Origin: Pratylenchus scribneri
Taxonomy: Eukaryota; Nematoda; Chromadorea; Rhabditida; Pratylenchidae
Length of the DNA stretch: 64,000 nucleotides
Reading direction: 5' to 3'
NCBI GenBank assembly: GCA_030063045.1
Contig: JAQSEB010000084.1
Coordinates: 558,001-622,000 of the forward strand
In this document: piece after piece, positions 44,201-58,435 of the stretch
Layout of the letters: the number at the start of each line of letters is the position of its first letter
Position numbering within the stretch: the first letter of the stretch is position 1
Notes under the pieces: generated by a model
Seen by the model: only the letters and a program-made list of their open reading frames with translations
Database searches by the model: none
What the model was told of the DNA's origin: nothing
Position numbers and translations under genes: made by a program

Positions 44201-44422
44201 CTAGGTGATTAAGGAAAATGCAGGTGGGTAGGGTGAACTAGATGATTAAGGAAAATGCAGGTGGGTAGGGTGAACTAGGTGATTAAGGAAAATGCTGGTG
44301 GATAGGGTGAACTAGGTTATTAAGGAAAATGCTGGTGGGTAGGGTGAACTAGGTGATTAAGGAAAATGCAGGTGGGTAGGGTGAACTAGGTGATTAAGGA
44401 AAATGCTGGTGGATAGGGTGAA
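32288..44422 (+). repeat. 12.1-kb satellite block, copy 1
   Basis: Rare variants in this interval recur 14,013 bp downstream at exactly the same spacing: gggaaggg at 32391/46404, the 29-bp monomer at 34361/48374, aacaaagtg at 35919/49932, ctgttggg at 40714/54727, and attacgg at 44072/58085. Agreement starts just after a mismatch at 32287 and stops at 44423. I compared anchors and many, not all, intervening lines. The few differences found include one base at 35593 (counterpart 49606) and a short replaced patch in copy 2. Confidence 0.85.
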
Positions 44423-46300
44423 GTTGGTGATTAAGGAAAATGCAGGTGGATTGGGTGAACTAGGTGATCGAGTAAGATGCAGGTGGGAAGGGTGAACTAG
44501 GTAATTAAGGAAAATGCAGGTGGGTAGGGTGAACTAGGTGATTAAGGAAAATGCTGGAGGATAGGGTGAACTAGGTTATTAAGGAAAATGCAGGTGGGTA
44601 GGATGAACTAGGTGATTAAGGAAAATGCTGGTGGGTAGGGTGAACTAGGTGATTAAGGAAAATGCTGGTGGGTAGGGTAAACTAGGTGATTAAGGAAAAT
44701 GCAGGTGGGTAGGGTGAACTAGGTGATTAAGGAAAATGCTGGTGGATAGGGTGAACTAGGTTATTAAGGAAAATGCTGGTGGGTAGGGTGAACTAGGTGA
44801 TTAAGGAAAATGCAGGTGGGTAGGGTGAACTAGGTGATTAAGGAAAATGCTGGTGGATAGGGTGAAGTTGGTGATTAAGGAAAATGCAGGTGGATTGGGT
44901 GAACTAGGTGATCGAGTAAGATGCAGGTGGGAAGGGTGAACTAGGTAATTAAGGAAAATGCAGGTGGGTAGGGTGAACTAGGTGATTAAGGAAAATGCTG
45001 GAGGATAGGGTGAACTAGGTTATTAAGGAAAATGCAGGTGGGTAGGATGAACTAGGTGATTAAGGAAAATGCTGGTGGGTAGGGTGAACTAGGTGATTAA
45101 GGAAAATGCTGGTGGGTAGGGTAAACTAGGTGATCGAGTAAGATGCAGGTGGATAGGGTGAAGTTGGTGATTAAGGAAAATGCAGGTGGATTGGGTGAAC
45201 TAGGTGATCGAGTAAGATGCAGGTGGGAAGGGTGAACTAGGTAATTAAGGAAAATGCAGGTGGGTAGGGTGAACTAGGTGATTAAGGAAAATGCTGGTGG
45301 ATAGGGTGAACTAGGTGATTAAGGAAATTGCAGGTGGGTAGAGTGAACTAGGTGATTAAGGAAAATGCTGGTGGATAGGGTGAACTAGGTGATAAAGGAA
45401 AATGCTGGTGGATAGGGTGAACTAGGTGATAAAGGAAAATGCTGGTGGATAGGGTGAACTAGGTGATTAAGGAAAATGCAGGTGGGTAGGGTGAACTAGG
45501 TGATTAAGGAAAATGCTGTTGGGTAGGGTGAACTAGGTGATTAAGGAAAATGCTGGTGGATAGGGTAAACTAGGTGATCGAGTAAGATGCAGGTGGATAG
45601 GGTGAAGTTGGTGATTAAGGAAAATGCAGGTGGATTGGGTGAACTAGGTGATCGAGTAAGATGCAGGTGGGTAGGGTGAACTAAGTGATTAAGGAAAATG
45701 CTGGTGGATAGGGTAAACTAGGTGATCGAGTAAGATGCAGGTGGATAGGGTGAAGTTGGTGATTAAGGAAAATGCAGGTGGATTGGGTGAACTAGGTGAT
45801 CGAGTAAGATGCAGGTGGGAAGGGTGAACTAGGTAATTAAGGAAAATGCAGGTGGGTAGGGTGAACTAGGTGATTAAGGAAAATGCTGGTGGATAGGGTG
45901 AACTAGGTGATTAAGGAAATTGCAGGTGGGTAGAGTGAACTAGGTGATTAAGGAAAATGCTGGTGGATAGGGTGAACTAGGTGATAAAGGAAAATGCTGG
46001 TGGATAGGGTGAACTAGGTGATAAAGGAAAATGCTGGTGGATAGGGTGAACTAGGTGATTAAGGAAAATGCAGGTGGGTAGGGTGAACTAGGTGATTAAG
46101 GAAAATGCTGTTGGATAGGGTGAACTAGGTGATAAAGGAAAATGCTGGTGGATAGGGTGAACTAGGTGATAAAGGAAAATGCTGGTGGATAGGGTGAACT
46201 AGGTGATTAAGGAAAATGCAGGTGGGTAGGGTGAACTAGGTGATTAAGGAAAATGCTGTTGGATAGGGTGAACTAGGTGATTAAGGAAAATGCTGGTGGG

Positions 46301-49300
46301 TAGGGTAAACTAGGTGATCGAGTAAGATGCAGGTGGATAGGGTGAAGTTGGTGATTAAGGAAAATGCAGGTGGATTGGGTGAACTAGGTGATCGAGTAAG
46401 ATGCAGGTGGGAAGGGTGAACTAGGTAATTAAGGAAAATGCAGGTGGGTAGGGTGAACTAGGTGATTAAGGAAAATGCTGGTGGATAGGGTGAACTAGGT
46501 GATTAAGGAAATTGCAGGTGGGTAGAGTGAACTAGGTGATTAAGGAAAATGCTGGTGGATAGGGTGAACTAGGTGATAAAGGAAAATGCTGGTGGATAGG
46601 GTGAACTAGGTGATAAAGGAAAATGCTGGTGGATAGGGTGAACTAGGTGATTAAGGAAAATGCAGGTGGGTAGGGTGAACTAGGTGATTAAGGAAAATGC
46701 TGTTGGGTAGGGTGAACTAGGTGATTAAGGAAAATGCTGGTGGATAGGGTAAACTAGGTGATCGAGTAAGATGCAGGTGGATAGGGTGAAGTTGGTGATT
46801 AAGGAAAATGCAGGTGGATTGGGTGAACTAGGTGATCGAGTAAGATGCAGGTGGGTAGGGTGAACTAAGTGATTAAGGAAAATGCTGGTGGATAGGGTAA
46901 ACTAGGTGATCGAGTAAGATGCAGGTGGATAGGGTGAAGTTGGTGATTAAGGAAAATGCAGGTGGATTGGGTGAACTAGGTGATCGAGTAAGATGCAGGT
47001 GGGAAGGGTGAACTAGGTAATTAAGGAAAATGCAGGTGGGTAGGGTGAACTAGGTGATTAAGGAAAATGCTGGTGGATAGGGTGAACTAGGTGATTAAGG
47101 AAATTGCAGGTGGGTAGAGTGAACTAGGTGATTAAGGAAAATGCTGGTGGATAGGGTGAACTAGGTGATAAAGGAAAATGCTGGTGGATAGGGTGAACTA
47201 GGTGATAAAGGAAAATGCTGGTGGATAGGGTGAACTAGGTGATTAAGGAAAATGCAGGTGGGTAGGGTGAACTAGGTGATTAAGGAAAATGCTGTTGGAT
47301 AGGGTGAACTAGGTGATAAAGGAAAATGCTGGTGGATAGGGTGAACTAGGTGATTAAGGAAAATGCAGGTGGGTAGGGTGAACTAGGTGATTAAGGAAAA
47401 TGCTGGTGGGTAGGGTGAACTAGGTGATTAAGGAAAATGCTGTTGGGTAGGGTGAACTTGGTGATTAAGGAAAATGCTGGTGGGTAGGGTGAACTAGGTG
47501 ATTAAGAAAAATGCTGGTGGGTAGGGTGAACTAGGTGATTAAGGAAAATGCAGGTGGGTAGAGTGAACTAGGTGATTAAGGAAAATGCTGGTGGATAGGG
47601 TAAACTAGGTGATCGAGTAAGATGCAGGTGGATAGGGTGAAGTTGGTGATTAAGGAAAATGCAGGTGGATTGGGTGAACTAGGTGATCGAGTAAGATGCA
47701 GGTGGGTAGGGTGAACTAAGTGATTAAGGAAAATGCTGGTGGATAGGGTGAACAAGGAGATTAAGGAAAATGCAGATGGGTAGGGTGAACTAGGTGATTA
47801 AGGAAAATGCAGGTGGGTAGTTTGAACTAGGTGATTAAGGAAAATGCAGGTGGGTAGGGTGAACTAGGTGATTAAGGAAAATGCTGGAGGATAGGGTGAA
47901 CTAGGTGATTAAGGAAAATGCAGGTGGGTAGGATGAACTAGGTGATTAAGGAAAATGCTGGTGGGTAGGGTGAACTAGGTGATTAAGGAAAATGCAGGTG
48001 GGTAGGGTGAACTAGGTGATTAAGGAAAATGCTGGTGGATAGGGTGAACTAGGTGATTAAGGAAAATGCTGGAGGATAGGGTGAACTAGGTGATTAAGGA
48101 AAATGCAGGTGGGTAGGATGAACTAGGTGATCGAGTAAGATGCAGGTAGGTAGGGTGAACTAGGTGATTAAGGAAAATGCAGGTAGGTTAGGGTGAACTA
48201 GGTGATCGAGTAAGATGCAGGTGGATAGGGTGAACTAAGTGATTAAGGAAAATGCAGGTGGGTAAGGTGAACTAGGTGATTAAGGAAAATGCTGGTGGAT
48301 AGGGTGAACTAGGTGATTAAGGAAAATGCAGGTGGGTAGGGTGAACTAGGTGATTAAGGAAAATGATGGTGGATATTGGTGATTAAGGAAAATGCTGGTG
48401 GATAGGGTGAACTAGGTGATTAAGGAAAATGCAGGTGGGTAGGGTGAACTAGATGATTAAGGAAAATGCAGGTGGGTAGGGTGAACTAGGTGATTAAGGA
48501 AAATGCTGGTGGATAGGGTGAACTAGGTTATTAAGGAAAATGCTGGTGGGTAGGGTGAACTAGGTGATTAAGGAAAATGCAGGTAGGTTAGGGTGAACTA
48601 GGTGATCGAGTAAGATGCAGGTGGATAGGGTGAACTAAGTGATTAAGGAAAATGCAGGTGGGTAAGGTGAACTAGGTGATTAAGGAAAATGCTGGTGGAT
48701 AGGGTGAACTAGGTGATTAAGGAAAATGCAGGTGGGTAGGGTGAACTAGGTGATTAAGGAAAATGATGGTGGATAGGGTGAACTTGGTGATTAAGGAAAA
48801 TGCTGGTGGATAGGGTGAACTAGGTGATTAAGGAAAATGCAGGTGGGTAGGGTGAACTAGGTGATTAAGGAAAATGCAGGTGGGTAGGGTGAACTAGGTG
48901 ATTAAGGAAAATGCTGGTGGATAGGGTGAACTAGGTTATTAAGGAAAATGCTGGTGGGTAGGGTGAACTAGGTGATTAAGGAAAATGCAGGTGGGTAGGG
49001 TGAACTAGGTGATTAAGGAAAATGCTGGTGGATAGGGTGAACTAGGTGATTAAGGAAAATGCAGGTGGGTAGGGTGAACTAGGTGATTAAGGAAAATGCT
49101 GGTGGATAGGGTGAACTAGGTTATTAAGGAAAATGCAGGTGGGTAGGGTGAACTAGGTGATTAAGGAAAATGCTGGTGGATAGGGTGAATTTGGTGATTA
49201 AGGAAAATGCTGGTGGATAGGGTGAACTAGGTGATTAAGGAAAATGCTGGAGGATAGGGTGAACTAGGTGATTAAGGAAAATGCAGGTGGGTAGGATGAA

Positions 49301-52300
49301 CTAGGTGATCGAGTAAGATGCAGGTGGGTAGGGTGAACTAGGTGATTAAGGAAAATGCAGGTAGGTTAGGGTGAACTAGGTGATTAAGGAAAATGCTGGT
49401 GGATAGGGTGAACTAAGTGATTAAGGAAAATGCAGGTGGGTAAGGTGAACTAGGTGATTAAGGAAAATGCTGGTGGATAGGGTGAACTAGGTGATTAAGG
49501 AAAATGCAGGTGGGTAGGGTGAACTAAGTGATTAAGGAAAATGCAGGTGGGTAAGGTGAACTAGGTGATTAAGGAAAATGCTGGTGGATAGGGTGAACTA
49601 GGTGAATAAGGAAAATGCAGGTGGGTAGGGTGAACTAGGTGATTAAGGAAAATGATGGTGGATAGGGTGAACTAGGTGATTAAGGAAAATGCTGGTGGAT
49701 AGGGTGAATTTGGTGATTAAGGAAAATGCTGGTGGATAGGGTGAACTAGGTGATTAAGGAAAATGCTGGAGGATAGGGTGAACTAGGTGATTAAGGAAAA
49801 TGCAGGTGGGTAGGATGAACTAGGTGATCGAGTAAGATGCAGGTGGGTAGGGTGAACTAGGTGATTAAGGAAAATGCAGGTAGGTTAGGGTGAACTAGGT
49901 GATTAAGGAAAATGCTGGTGGATAGGGTGAACAAAGTGATTAAGGAAAATGCAGGTGGGTAAGGTGAACTAGGTGATTAAGGAAAATGCTGGTGGATAGG
50001 GTGAACTAGGTGATTAAGGAAAATGCAGGTGGGTAGGGTGAACTAGGTGATTAAGGAAAATGATGGTGGATAGGGTGAACTTGGTGATTAAGGAAAATGC
50101 TGGTGGGTAGGGTGAACTAGGTGATTAAGGAAAATGCAGGTGGGTAGGGTGAACTTGGTGATTAAGGAAAATGCTGGTGGGTAGGGTGAACTAGGTGATT
50201 AAGGAAAATGCAGGTGGGTAGGGTGAACTAGGTGATTAAGGAAAATGCTGGAGGATAGGGTGAACTAGGTGATTAAGGAAAATGCAGGTGGGTAGGATGA
50301 ACTAGGTGATTAAGGAAAATGCTGGTGGATAGGGTGAATTTGGTGATTAAGGAAAATGCTGGTGGATAGGGTGAACTAGGTGATTAAGGAAAATGCTGGA
50401 GGATAGGGTGAACTAGGTGATTAAGGAAAATGCAGGTGGGTAGGATGAACTAGGTGATCGAGTAAGATGCAGGTGGGTAGGGTGAACTAGGTGATTAAGG
50501 AAAATGCAGGTAGGTTAGGGTGAACTAGGTGATTAAGGAAAATGCTGGTGGATAGGGTGAACTAAGTGATTAAGGAAAATGCAGGTGGGTAAGGTGAACT
50601 AGGTGATTAAGGAAAATGCTGGTGGATAGGGTGAACTAGGTGATTAAGGAAAATGCAGGTGGGTAGGGTGAACTAAGTGATTAAGGAAAATGCAGGTGGG
50701 TAAGGTGAACTAGGTGATTAAGGAAAATGCTGGTGGATAAGGTGAACTAGGTGATTAAGGAAAATGCTGGTGGATAGGGTGAATTTGGTGATTAAGGAAA
50801 ATGCTGGTGGATAGGGTGAACTAGGTGATTAAGGAAAATGCTGGTGGGTAGGGTGAACTAGGTGATTAAGGAAAATGCAGGTGGGTAAGGTGAACTAGGT
50901 GATTAAGGAAAATGCTGGTGGATAGGGTGAACTTGGTGATTAAGGAAAATGCTGGTGGGTAGGGTGAACTTGGTGATTAAGGAAAATGCAGGTGGATAGG
51001 ATGAACTAGGTGATTAAGGAAAATGCTGGTGGATAGGGTGAACTAGGTTATTAAGGAAAATGCTGGTGGGTAGGGTGAACTAGGTGATTAAGGAAAATGC
51101 AGGTGGGTAGGGTGAACTAGGTGATTAAGGAAAATGCTGGTGGATAGGGTGAACTTGGTGATTAAGGAAAATGCTGGTGGGTAGGGTGAACTAGGTGATT
51201 AAGGAAAATGCAGGTGGGTAAGGTGAACTAGGTGATTAAGGAAAATGCTGGTGGATAGGGTGAACTTGGTGATTAAGGAAAATGCTGGTGGGTAGGGTGA
51301 ACTTGGTGATTAAGGAAAATGCAGGTGGATAGGATGAACTAGGTGATTAAGGAAAATGCTGGTGGATAGGGTGAACTTGGTGATTAAGGAAAATGCTGGT
51401 GGGTAGGGTGAACTAGGTGATTAAGGAAAATGCAGGTGGGTAGGGTGAACTAGGTGATTAAGGAAAATGCTGGTGGGTAGGGTGAACTAGGTGATTAAGG
51501 AAAATGCTGGTGGATAGGGTGAACTAGGTGATTAAGGAAAATGCAGGTGGGTAGGGTGAACTAGGTGATTAAGGAAAATGCAGGTGGGTAGGGTGAACTA
51601 GGTGATTAAGGAAAATGATGGTGGATAGGGTGAACTTGGTGATTAAGGAAAATGCTGGTGGATAGGGTGAACTAGGTGATTAAGGAAAATGCAGGTGGGT
51701 AGGGTGAACTAGGTGATTAAGGAAAATGTTGGTGGGTAGGGTGAACTAGGTGATTAAGGAAAATGCAGGTGGGTAGGGTGAACTAGGTGATTAAGGAAAA
51801 TGCTGGTGGATAGGGTGAACAAGGAGATTAAGGAAAATGCAGATGGGTAGGGTGAACTAGGTGATTAAGGAAAATGCAGGTGGGTAGGGTGAACTAGGTG
51901 ATTAAGGAAAATGCTGGTGGATAGGGTGAACTAGGTGATTAAGGAAAATGCTGGAGGATAGGGTGAACTAGGTGATTAAGGAAAATGCAGGTGGGTAGGA
52001 TGAACTAGGTGATTAAGGAAAATGCTGGTGGGTAGGGTGAACTAGGTGATTAAGGAAAATGCAGGTGGGTAGGGTGAACTTGGTGATTAAGGAAAATGCT
52101 GGTGGATAGGGTGAACTAGGTGATTAAGGAAAATGCAGGTGGGTAGGGTGAACTAGGTGATTAAGGAAAATGCAGGTGGGTAGGGTGAACTAGGTGATTA
52201 AGGAAAATGCTGGTGGATAGGGTGAACTAGGTTATTAAGGAAAATGCTGGTGGGTAGGGTGAACTAGGTGATTAAGGAAAATGCAGGTGGATAGGGTGAA

Positions 52301-55300
52301 CTAGGTTATTAAGGAAAATGCTGGTGGGTAGGGTGAACTAGGTGATTAAGGAAAATGCAGGTGGATAGGGTGAACTTGGTGATTAAGGAAAATGCTGGTG
52401 GATAGGGTGACCTAGGTGATTAAGGAAAATGCAGGTGGGTAGGGTGAACTAGGTGATTAAGGAAAATGCAGGTGGGTAGGGTGAACTAGGTGATTAAGGA
52501 AAATGCTGGTGGATAGGGTGAACTAGGTTATTAAGGAAAATGCTGGTGGGTAGGGTGAACTAGGTGATTAAGGAAAATGCAGGTGGGTAGGGTGAACTAG
52601 GTGATTAAGGAAAATGCTGGTGGATAGGGTGAACTTGGTGATTAAGGAAAATGCTGGTGGGTAGGGTGAACTAGGTGATTAAGGAAAATGCAGGTGGGTA
52701 AGGTGAACTAGGTGATTAAGGAAAATGCTGGTGGATAGGGTGAACTTGGTGATTAAGGAAAATGCTGGTGGGTAGGGTGAACTTGGTGATTAAGGAAAAT
52801 GCAGGTGGATAGGATGAACTAGGTGATTAAGGAAAATGCTGGTGGATAGGGTGAACTTGGTGATTAAGGAAAATGCTGGTGGGTAGGGTGAACTAGGTGA
52901 TTAAGGAAAATGCAGGTGGGTAGGGTGAACTAGGTGATTAAGGAAAATGCAGGTGGGTAGGGTGAACTAGGTGATTAAGGAAAATGCTGGTGGATAGGGT
53001 GAACTTGGTGATTAAGGAAAATGCTGGTGGATAGGGTGAACTAGGTGATTAAGGAAAATGTTGGTGGGTAGGGTGAACTAGGTGATTAAGGAAAATGCTG
53101 GTGGGTAGGGTGAACTAGGTGATTAAGGAAAATGCTGGTGGGTAGGGTGAACTAGGTGATTAAGGAAAATGCTGGTGGATAGGGTGAACTAGGTGATTAA
53201 GGAAAATGCTGGTGGATAGGGTGAACTTGGTGATTAAGGAAAATGCTGGTGGATAGGGTGAACTAGGTGATTAAGGAAAATGCTGGTGGGTAGGGTGAAC
53301 TAGGTGATTAAGGAAAATGCTGGTGGGTAGGGTGAACTAGGTGATTAAGGAAAATGCTGGTGGGTAGGGTGAACTAGGTGATTAAGGAAAATGCAGGTGG
53401 GTAGGGTGAACTAGGTGATTAAGGAAAATGCTGGTGGATAGGGTAAACTAGGTGATCGAGTAAGATGCAGGTGGATAGGGTGAACTTGGTGATTAAGGAA
53501 AATGCTGGTGGGTAGGGTGAACTTGGTGATTAAGGAAAATGCAGGTGGATAGGATGAACTAGGTGATTAAGGAAAATGCTGGTGGATAGGGTGAACTTGG
53601 TGATTAAGGAAAATGCTGGTGGGTAGGGTGAACTAGGTGATTAAGGAAAATGCAGGTGGGTAGGGTGAACTAGGTGATTAAGGAAAATGCAGGTGGGTAG
53701 GGTGAACTAGGTGATTAAGGAAAATGCTGGTGGATAGGGTGAACTTGGTGATTAAGGAAAATGCTGGTGGATAGGGTGAACTAGGTGATTAAGGAAAATG
53801 TTGGTGGGTAGGGTGAACTAGGTGATTAAGGAAAATGCTGGTGGGTAGGGTGAACTAGGTGATTAAGGAAAATGCTGGTGGGTAGGGTGAACTAGGTGAT
53901 TAAGGAAAATGCTGGTGGATAGGGTGAACTAGGTGATTAAGGAAAATGCTGGTGGATAGGGTGAACTTGGTGATTAAGGAAAATGCTGGTGGATAGGGTG
54001 AACTAGGTGATTAAGGAAAATGCTGGTGGGTAGGGTGAACTAGGTGATTAAGGAAAATGCTGGTGGGTAGGGTGAACTAGGTGATTAAGGAAAATGCTGG
54101 TGGGTAGGGTGAACTAGGTGATTAAGGAAAATGCAGGTGGGTAGGGTGAACTAGGTGATTAAGGAAAATGCTGGTGGATAGGGTAAACTAGGTGATCGAG
54201 TAAGATGCAGGTGGATAGGGTGAAGTTGGTGATTAAGGAAAATGCAGGTGGATTGGGTGAACTAGGTGATCGAGTAAGATGCAGGTGGGTAGGGTGAACT
54301 AAGTGATTAAGGAAAATGCTGGTGGATAGGGTAAACTAGGTGATCGAGTAAGATGCAGGTGGATAGGGTGAAGTTGGTGATTAAGGAAAATGCTGGTGGA
54401 TAGGGTGAACTTGGTGATTAAGGAAAATGCTGGTGGGTAGGGTGAACTAGGTAATTAAGGAAAATGCAGGTGGGTAAGGTGAACTAGGTGATTAAGGAAA
54501 ATGCTGGTGGATAGGGTGAACTTGGTGATTAAGGAAAATGCTGGTGGGTAGGGTGAACTTGGTGATTAAGGAAAATGCAGGTGGATAGGATGAACTAGGT
54601 GATTAAGGAAAATGCTGGTGGATAGGGTGAACTTGGTGATTAAGGAAAATGCTGGTGGGTAGGGTGAACTAGGTGATTAAGGAAAATGCAGGTGGGTAGG
54701 GTGAACTAGGTGATTAAGGAAAATGCTGTTGGGTAGGGTGAACTAGGTGATTAAGGAAAATGCTGGTGGATAGGGTAAACTAGGTGATTAAGGAAAATGC
54801 TGGTGGATAGGGTGAACTAGGTGATTAAGGAAAATGTTGGTGGGTAGGGTGAACTAGGTGATTAAGGAAAATGCTGGTGGGTAGGGTGAACTAGGTGATT
54901 AAGGAAAATGCTGGTGGGTAGGGTGAACTAGGTGATTAAGGAAAATGCTGGTGGATAGGGTGAACTAGGTGATTAAGGAAAATGCTGGTGGATAGGGTGA
55001 ACTTGGTGATTAAGGAAAATGCTGGTGGATAGGGTGAACTAGGTGATTAAGGAAAATGCTGGTGGGTAGGGTGAACTAGGTGATTAAGGAAAATGCTGGT
55101 GGGTAGGGTGAACTAGGTGATTAAGGAAAATGCTGGTGGGTAGGGTGAACTAGGTGATTAAGGAAAATGCAGGTGGGTAGGGTGAACTAGGTGATTAAGG
55201 AAAATGCTGGTGGATAGGGTAAACTAGGTGATCGAGTAAGATGCAGGTGGATAGGGTGAACTTGGTGATTAAGGAAAATGCTGGTGGGTAGGGTGAACTT

Positions 55301-58300
55301 GGTGATTAAGGAAAATGCAGGTGGATAGGATGAACTAGGTGATTAAGGAAAATGCTGGTGGATAGGGTGAACTTGGTGATTAAGGAAAATGCTGGTGGGT
55401 AGGGTGAACTAGGTGATTAAGGAAAATGCAGGTGGGTAGGGTGAACTAGGTGATTAAGGAAAATGCAGGTGGGTAGGGTGAACTAGGTGATTAAGGAAAA
55501 TGCTGGTGGATAGGGTGAACTTGGTGATTAAGGAAAATGCTGGTGGATAGGGTGAACTAGGTGATTAAGGAAAATGTTGGTGGGTAGGGTGAACTAGGTG
55601 ATTAAGGAAAATGCTGGTGGGTAGGGTGAACTAGGTGATTAAGGAAAATGCTGGTGGGTAGGGTGAACTAGGTGATTAAGGAAAATGCTGGTGGATAGGG
55701 TGAACTAGGTGATTAAGGAAAATGCTGGTGGATAGGGTGAACTTGGTGATTAAGGAAAATGCTGGTGGATAGGGTGAACTAGGTGATTAAGGAAAATGCT
55801 GGTGGGTAGGGTGAACTAGGTGATTAAGGAAAATGCTGGTGGGTAGGGTGAACTAGGTGATTAAGGAAAATGCTGGTGGGTAGGGTGAACTAGGTGATTA
55901 AGGAAAATGCAGGTGGGTAGGGTGAACTAGGTGATTAAGGAAAATGCTGGTGGATAGGGTAAACTAGGTGATCGAGTAAGATGCAGGTGGATAGGGTGAA
56001 GTTGGTGATTAAGGAAAATGCAGGTGGATTGGGTGAACTAGGTGATCGAGTAAGATGCAGGTGGGTAGGGTGAACTAAGTGATTAAGGAAAATGCTGGTG
56101 GATAGGGTAAACTAGGTGATCGAGTAAGATGCAGGTGGATAGGGTGAAGTTGGTGATTAAGGAAAATGCAGGTGGATTGGGTGAACTAGGTGATCGAGTA
56201 AGATGCAGGTGGGAAGGGTGAACTAGGTAATTAAGGAAAATGCAGGTGGGTAGGGTGAACTAGGTGATTAAGGAAAATGCTGGTGGATAGGGTGAACTAG
56301 GTGATTAAGGAAATTGCAGGTGGGTAGAGTGAACTAGGTGATTAAGGAAAATGCTGGTGGATAGGGTGAACTAGGTGATAAAGGAAAATGCTGGTGGATA
56401 GGGTGAACTAGGTGATAAAGGAAAATGCTGGTGGATAGGGTGAACTAGGTGATTAAGGAAAATGCAGGTGGGTAGGGTGAACTAGGTGATTAAGGAAAAT
56501 GCTGTTGGGTAGGGTGAACTAGGTGATTAAGGAAAATGCTGGTGGATAGGGTAAACTAGGTGATCGAGTAAGATGCAGGTGGATAGGGTGAAGTTGGTGA
56601 TTAAGGAAAATGCAGGTGGATTGGGTGAACTAGGTGATCGAGTAAGATGCAGGTGGGTAGGGTGAACTAAGTGATTAAGGAAAATGCTGGTGGATAGGGT
56701 AAACTAGGTGATCGAGTAAGATGCAGGTGGATAGGGTGAAGTTGGTGATTAAGGAAAATGCAGGTGGATTGGGTGAACTAGGTGATCGAGTAAGATGCAG
56801 GTGGGAAGGGTGAACTAGGTAATTAAGGAAAATGCAGGTGGGTAGGGTGAACTAGGTGATTAAGGAAAATGCTGGTGGATAGGGTGAACTAGGTGATTAA
56901 GGAAATTGCAGGTGGGTAGAGTGAACTAGGTGATTAAGGAAAATGCTGGTGGATAGGGTGAACTAGGTGATAAAGGAAAATGCTGGTGGATAGGGTGAAC
57001 TAGGTGATAAAGGAAAATGCTGGTGGATAGGGTGAACTAGGTGATTAAGGAAAATGCTGGTGGGTAGGGTGAACTAGGTGATTAAGGAAAATGCTGTTGG
57101 GTAGGGTGAACTTGGTGATTAAGGAAAATGCTGGTGGGTAGGGTGAACTAGGTGATTAAGAAAAATGCTGGTGGGTAGGGTGAACTTGGTGATTAAGGAA
57201 AATGCTGGTGGGTAGGGTGAACTAGGTGATTAAGGAAAATGCTGTTGGGTAGGGTGAACTTGGTGATTAAGGAAAATGCTGGTGGGTAGGGTGAACTAGG
57301 TGATTAAGAAAAATGCTGGTGGGTAGGGTGAACTAGGTGATTAAGGAAAATGCAGGTGGGTAGAGTGAACTAGGTGATTAAGGAAAATGCTGGTGGATAG
57401 GGTAAACTAGGTGATCGAGTAAGATGCAGGTGGATAGGGTGAAGTTGGTGATTAAGGAAAATGCAGGTGGATTGGGTGAACTAGGTGATCGAGTAAGATG
57501 CAGGTGGGTAGGGTGAACTAAGTGATTAAGGAAAATGCTGGTGGATAGGGTGAACAAGGAGATTAAGGAAAATGCAGATGGGTAGGGTGAACTAGGTGAT
57601 TAAGGAAAATGCAGGTGGGTAGTTTGAACTAGGTGATTAAGGAAAATGCAGGTGGGTAGGGTGAACTAGGTGATTAAGGAAAATGCTGGAGGATAGGGTG
57701 AACTAGGTGATTAAGGAAAATGCAGGTGGGTAGGATGAACTAGGTGATTAAGGAAAATGCTGGTGGGTAGGGTGAACTAGGTGATTAAGGAAAATGCAGG
57801 TGGGTAGGGTGAACTAGGTGATTAAGGAAAATGCTGGTGGATAGGGTGAACTAGGTGATTAAGGAAAATGCTGGAGGATAGGGTGAACTAGGTGATTAAG
57901 GAAAATGCAGGTGGGTAGGATGAACTAGGTGATCGAGTAAGATGCAGGTAGGTAGGGTGAACTAGGTGATTAAGGAAAATGCAGGTAGGTTAGGGTGAAC
58001 TAGGTGATCGAGTAAGATGCAGGTGGATAGGGTGAACTAAGTGATTAAGGAAAATGCAGGTGGGTAAGGTGAACTAGGTGATTACGGAAAATGCTGGTGG
58101 ATAGGGTGAACTAGGTGATTAAGGAAAATGCAGGTGGGTAGGGTGAACTAGGTGATTAAGGAAAATGATGGTGGATATTGGTGATTAAGGAAAATGCTGG
58201 TGGATAGGGTGAACTAGGTGATTAAGGAAAATGCAGGTGGGTAGGGTGAACTAGATGATTAAGGAAAATGCAGGTGGGTAGGGTGAACTAGGTGATTAAG

Positions 58301-58435
58301 GAAAATGCTGGTGGATAGGGTGAACTAGGTTATTAAGGAAAATGCTGGTGGGTAGGGTGAACTAGGTGATTAAGGAAAATGCAGGTGGGTAGGGTGAACT
58401 AGGTGATTAAGGAAAATGCTGGTGGATAGGGTGAA
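46301..58435 (+). repeat. 12.1-kb satellite block, copy 2
   Basis: Second copy of the block at 32288-44422, offset by 14,013 bp and separated from it by about 1.9 kb of other satellite. It carries the same rare markers in the same order. A patch at about 57058-57187 differs from copy 1 without changing overall length. The first mismatch at the right end is 58436 (aac against aag in copy 1). Confidence 0.85.
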
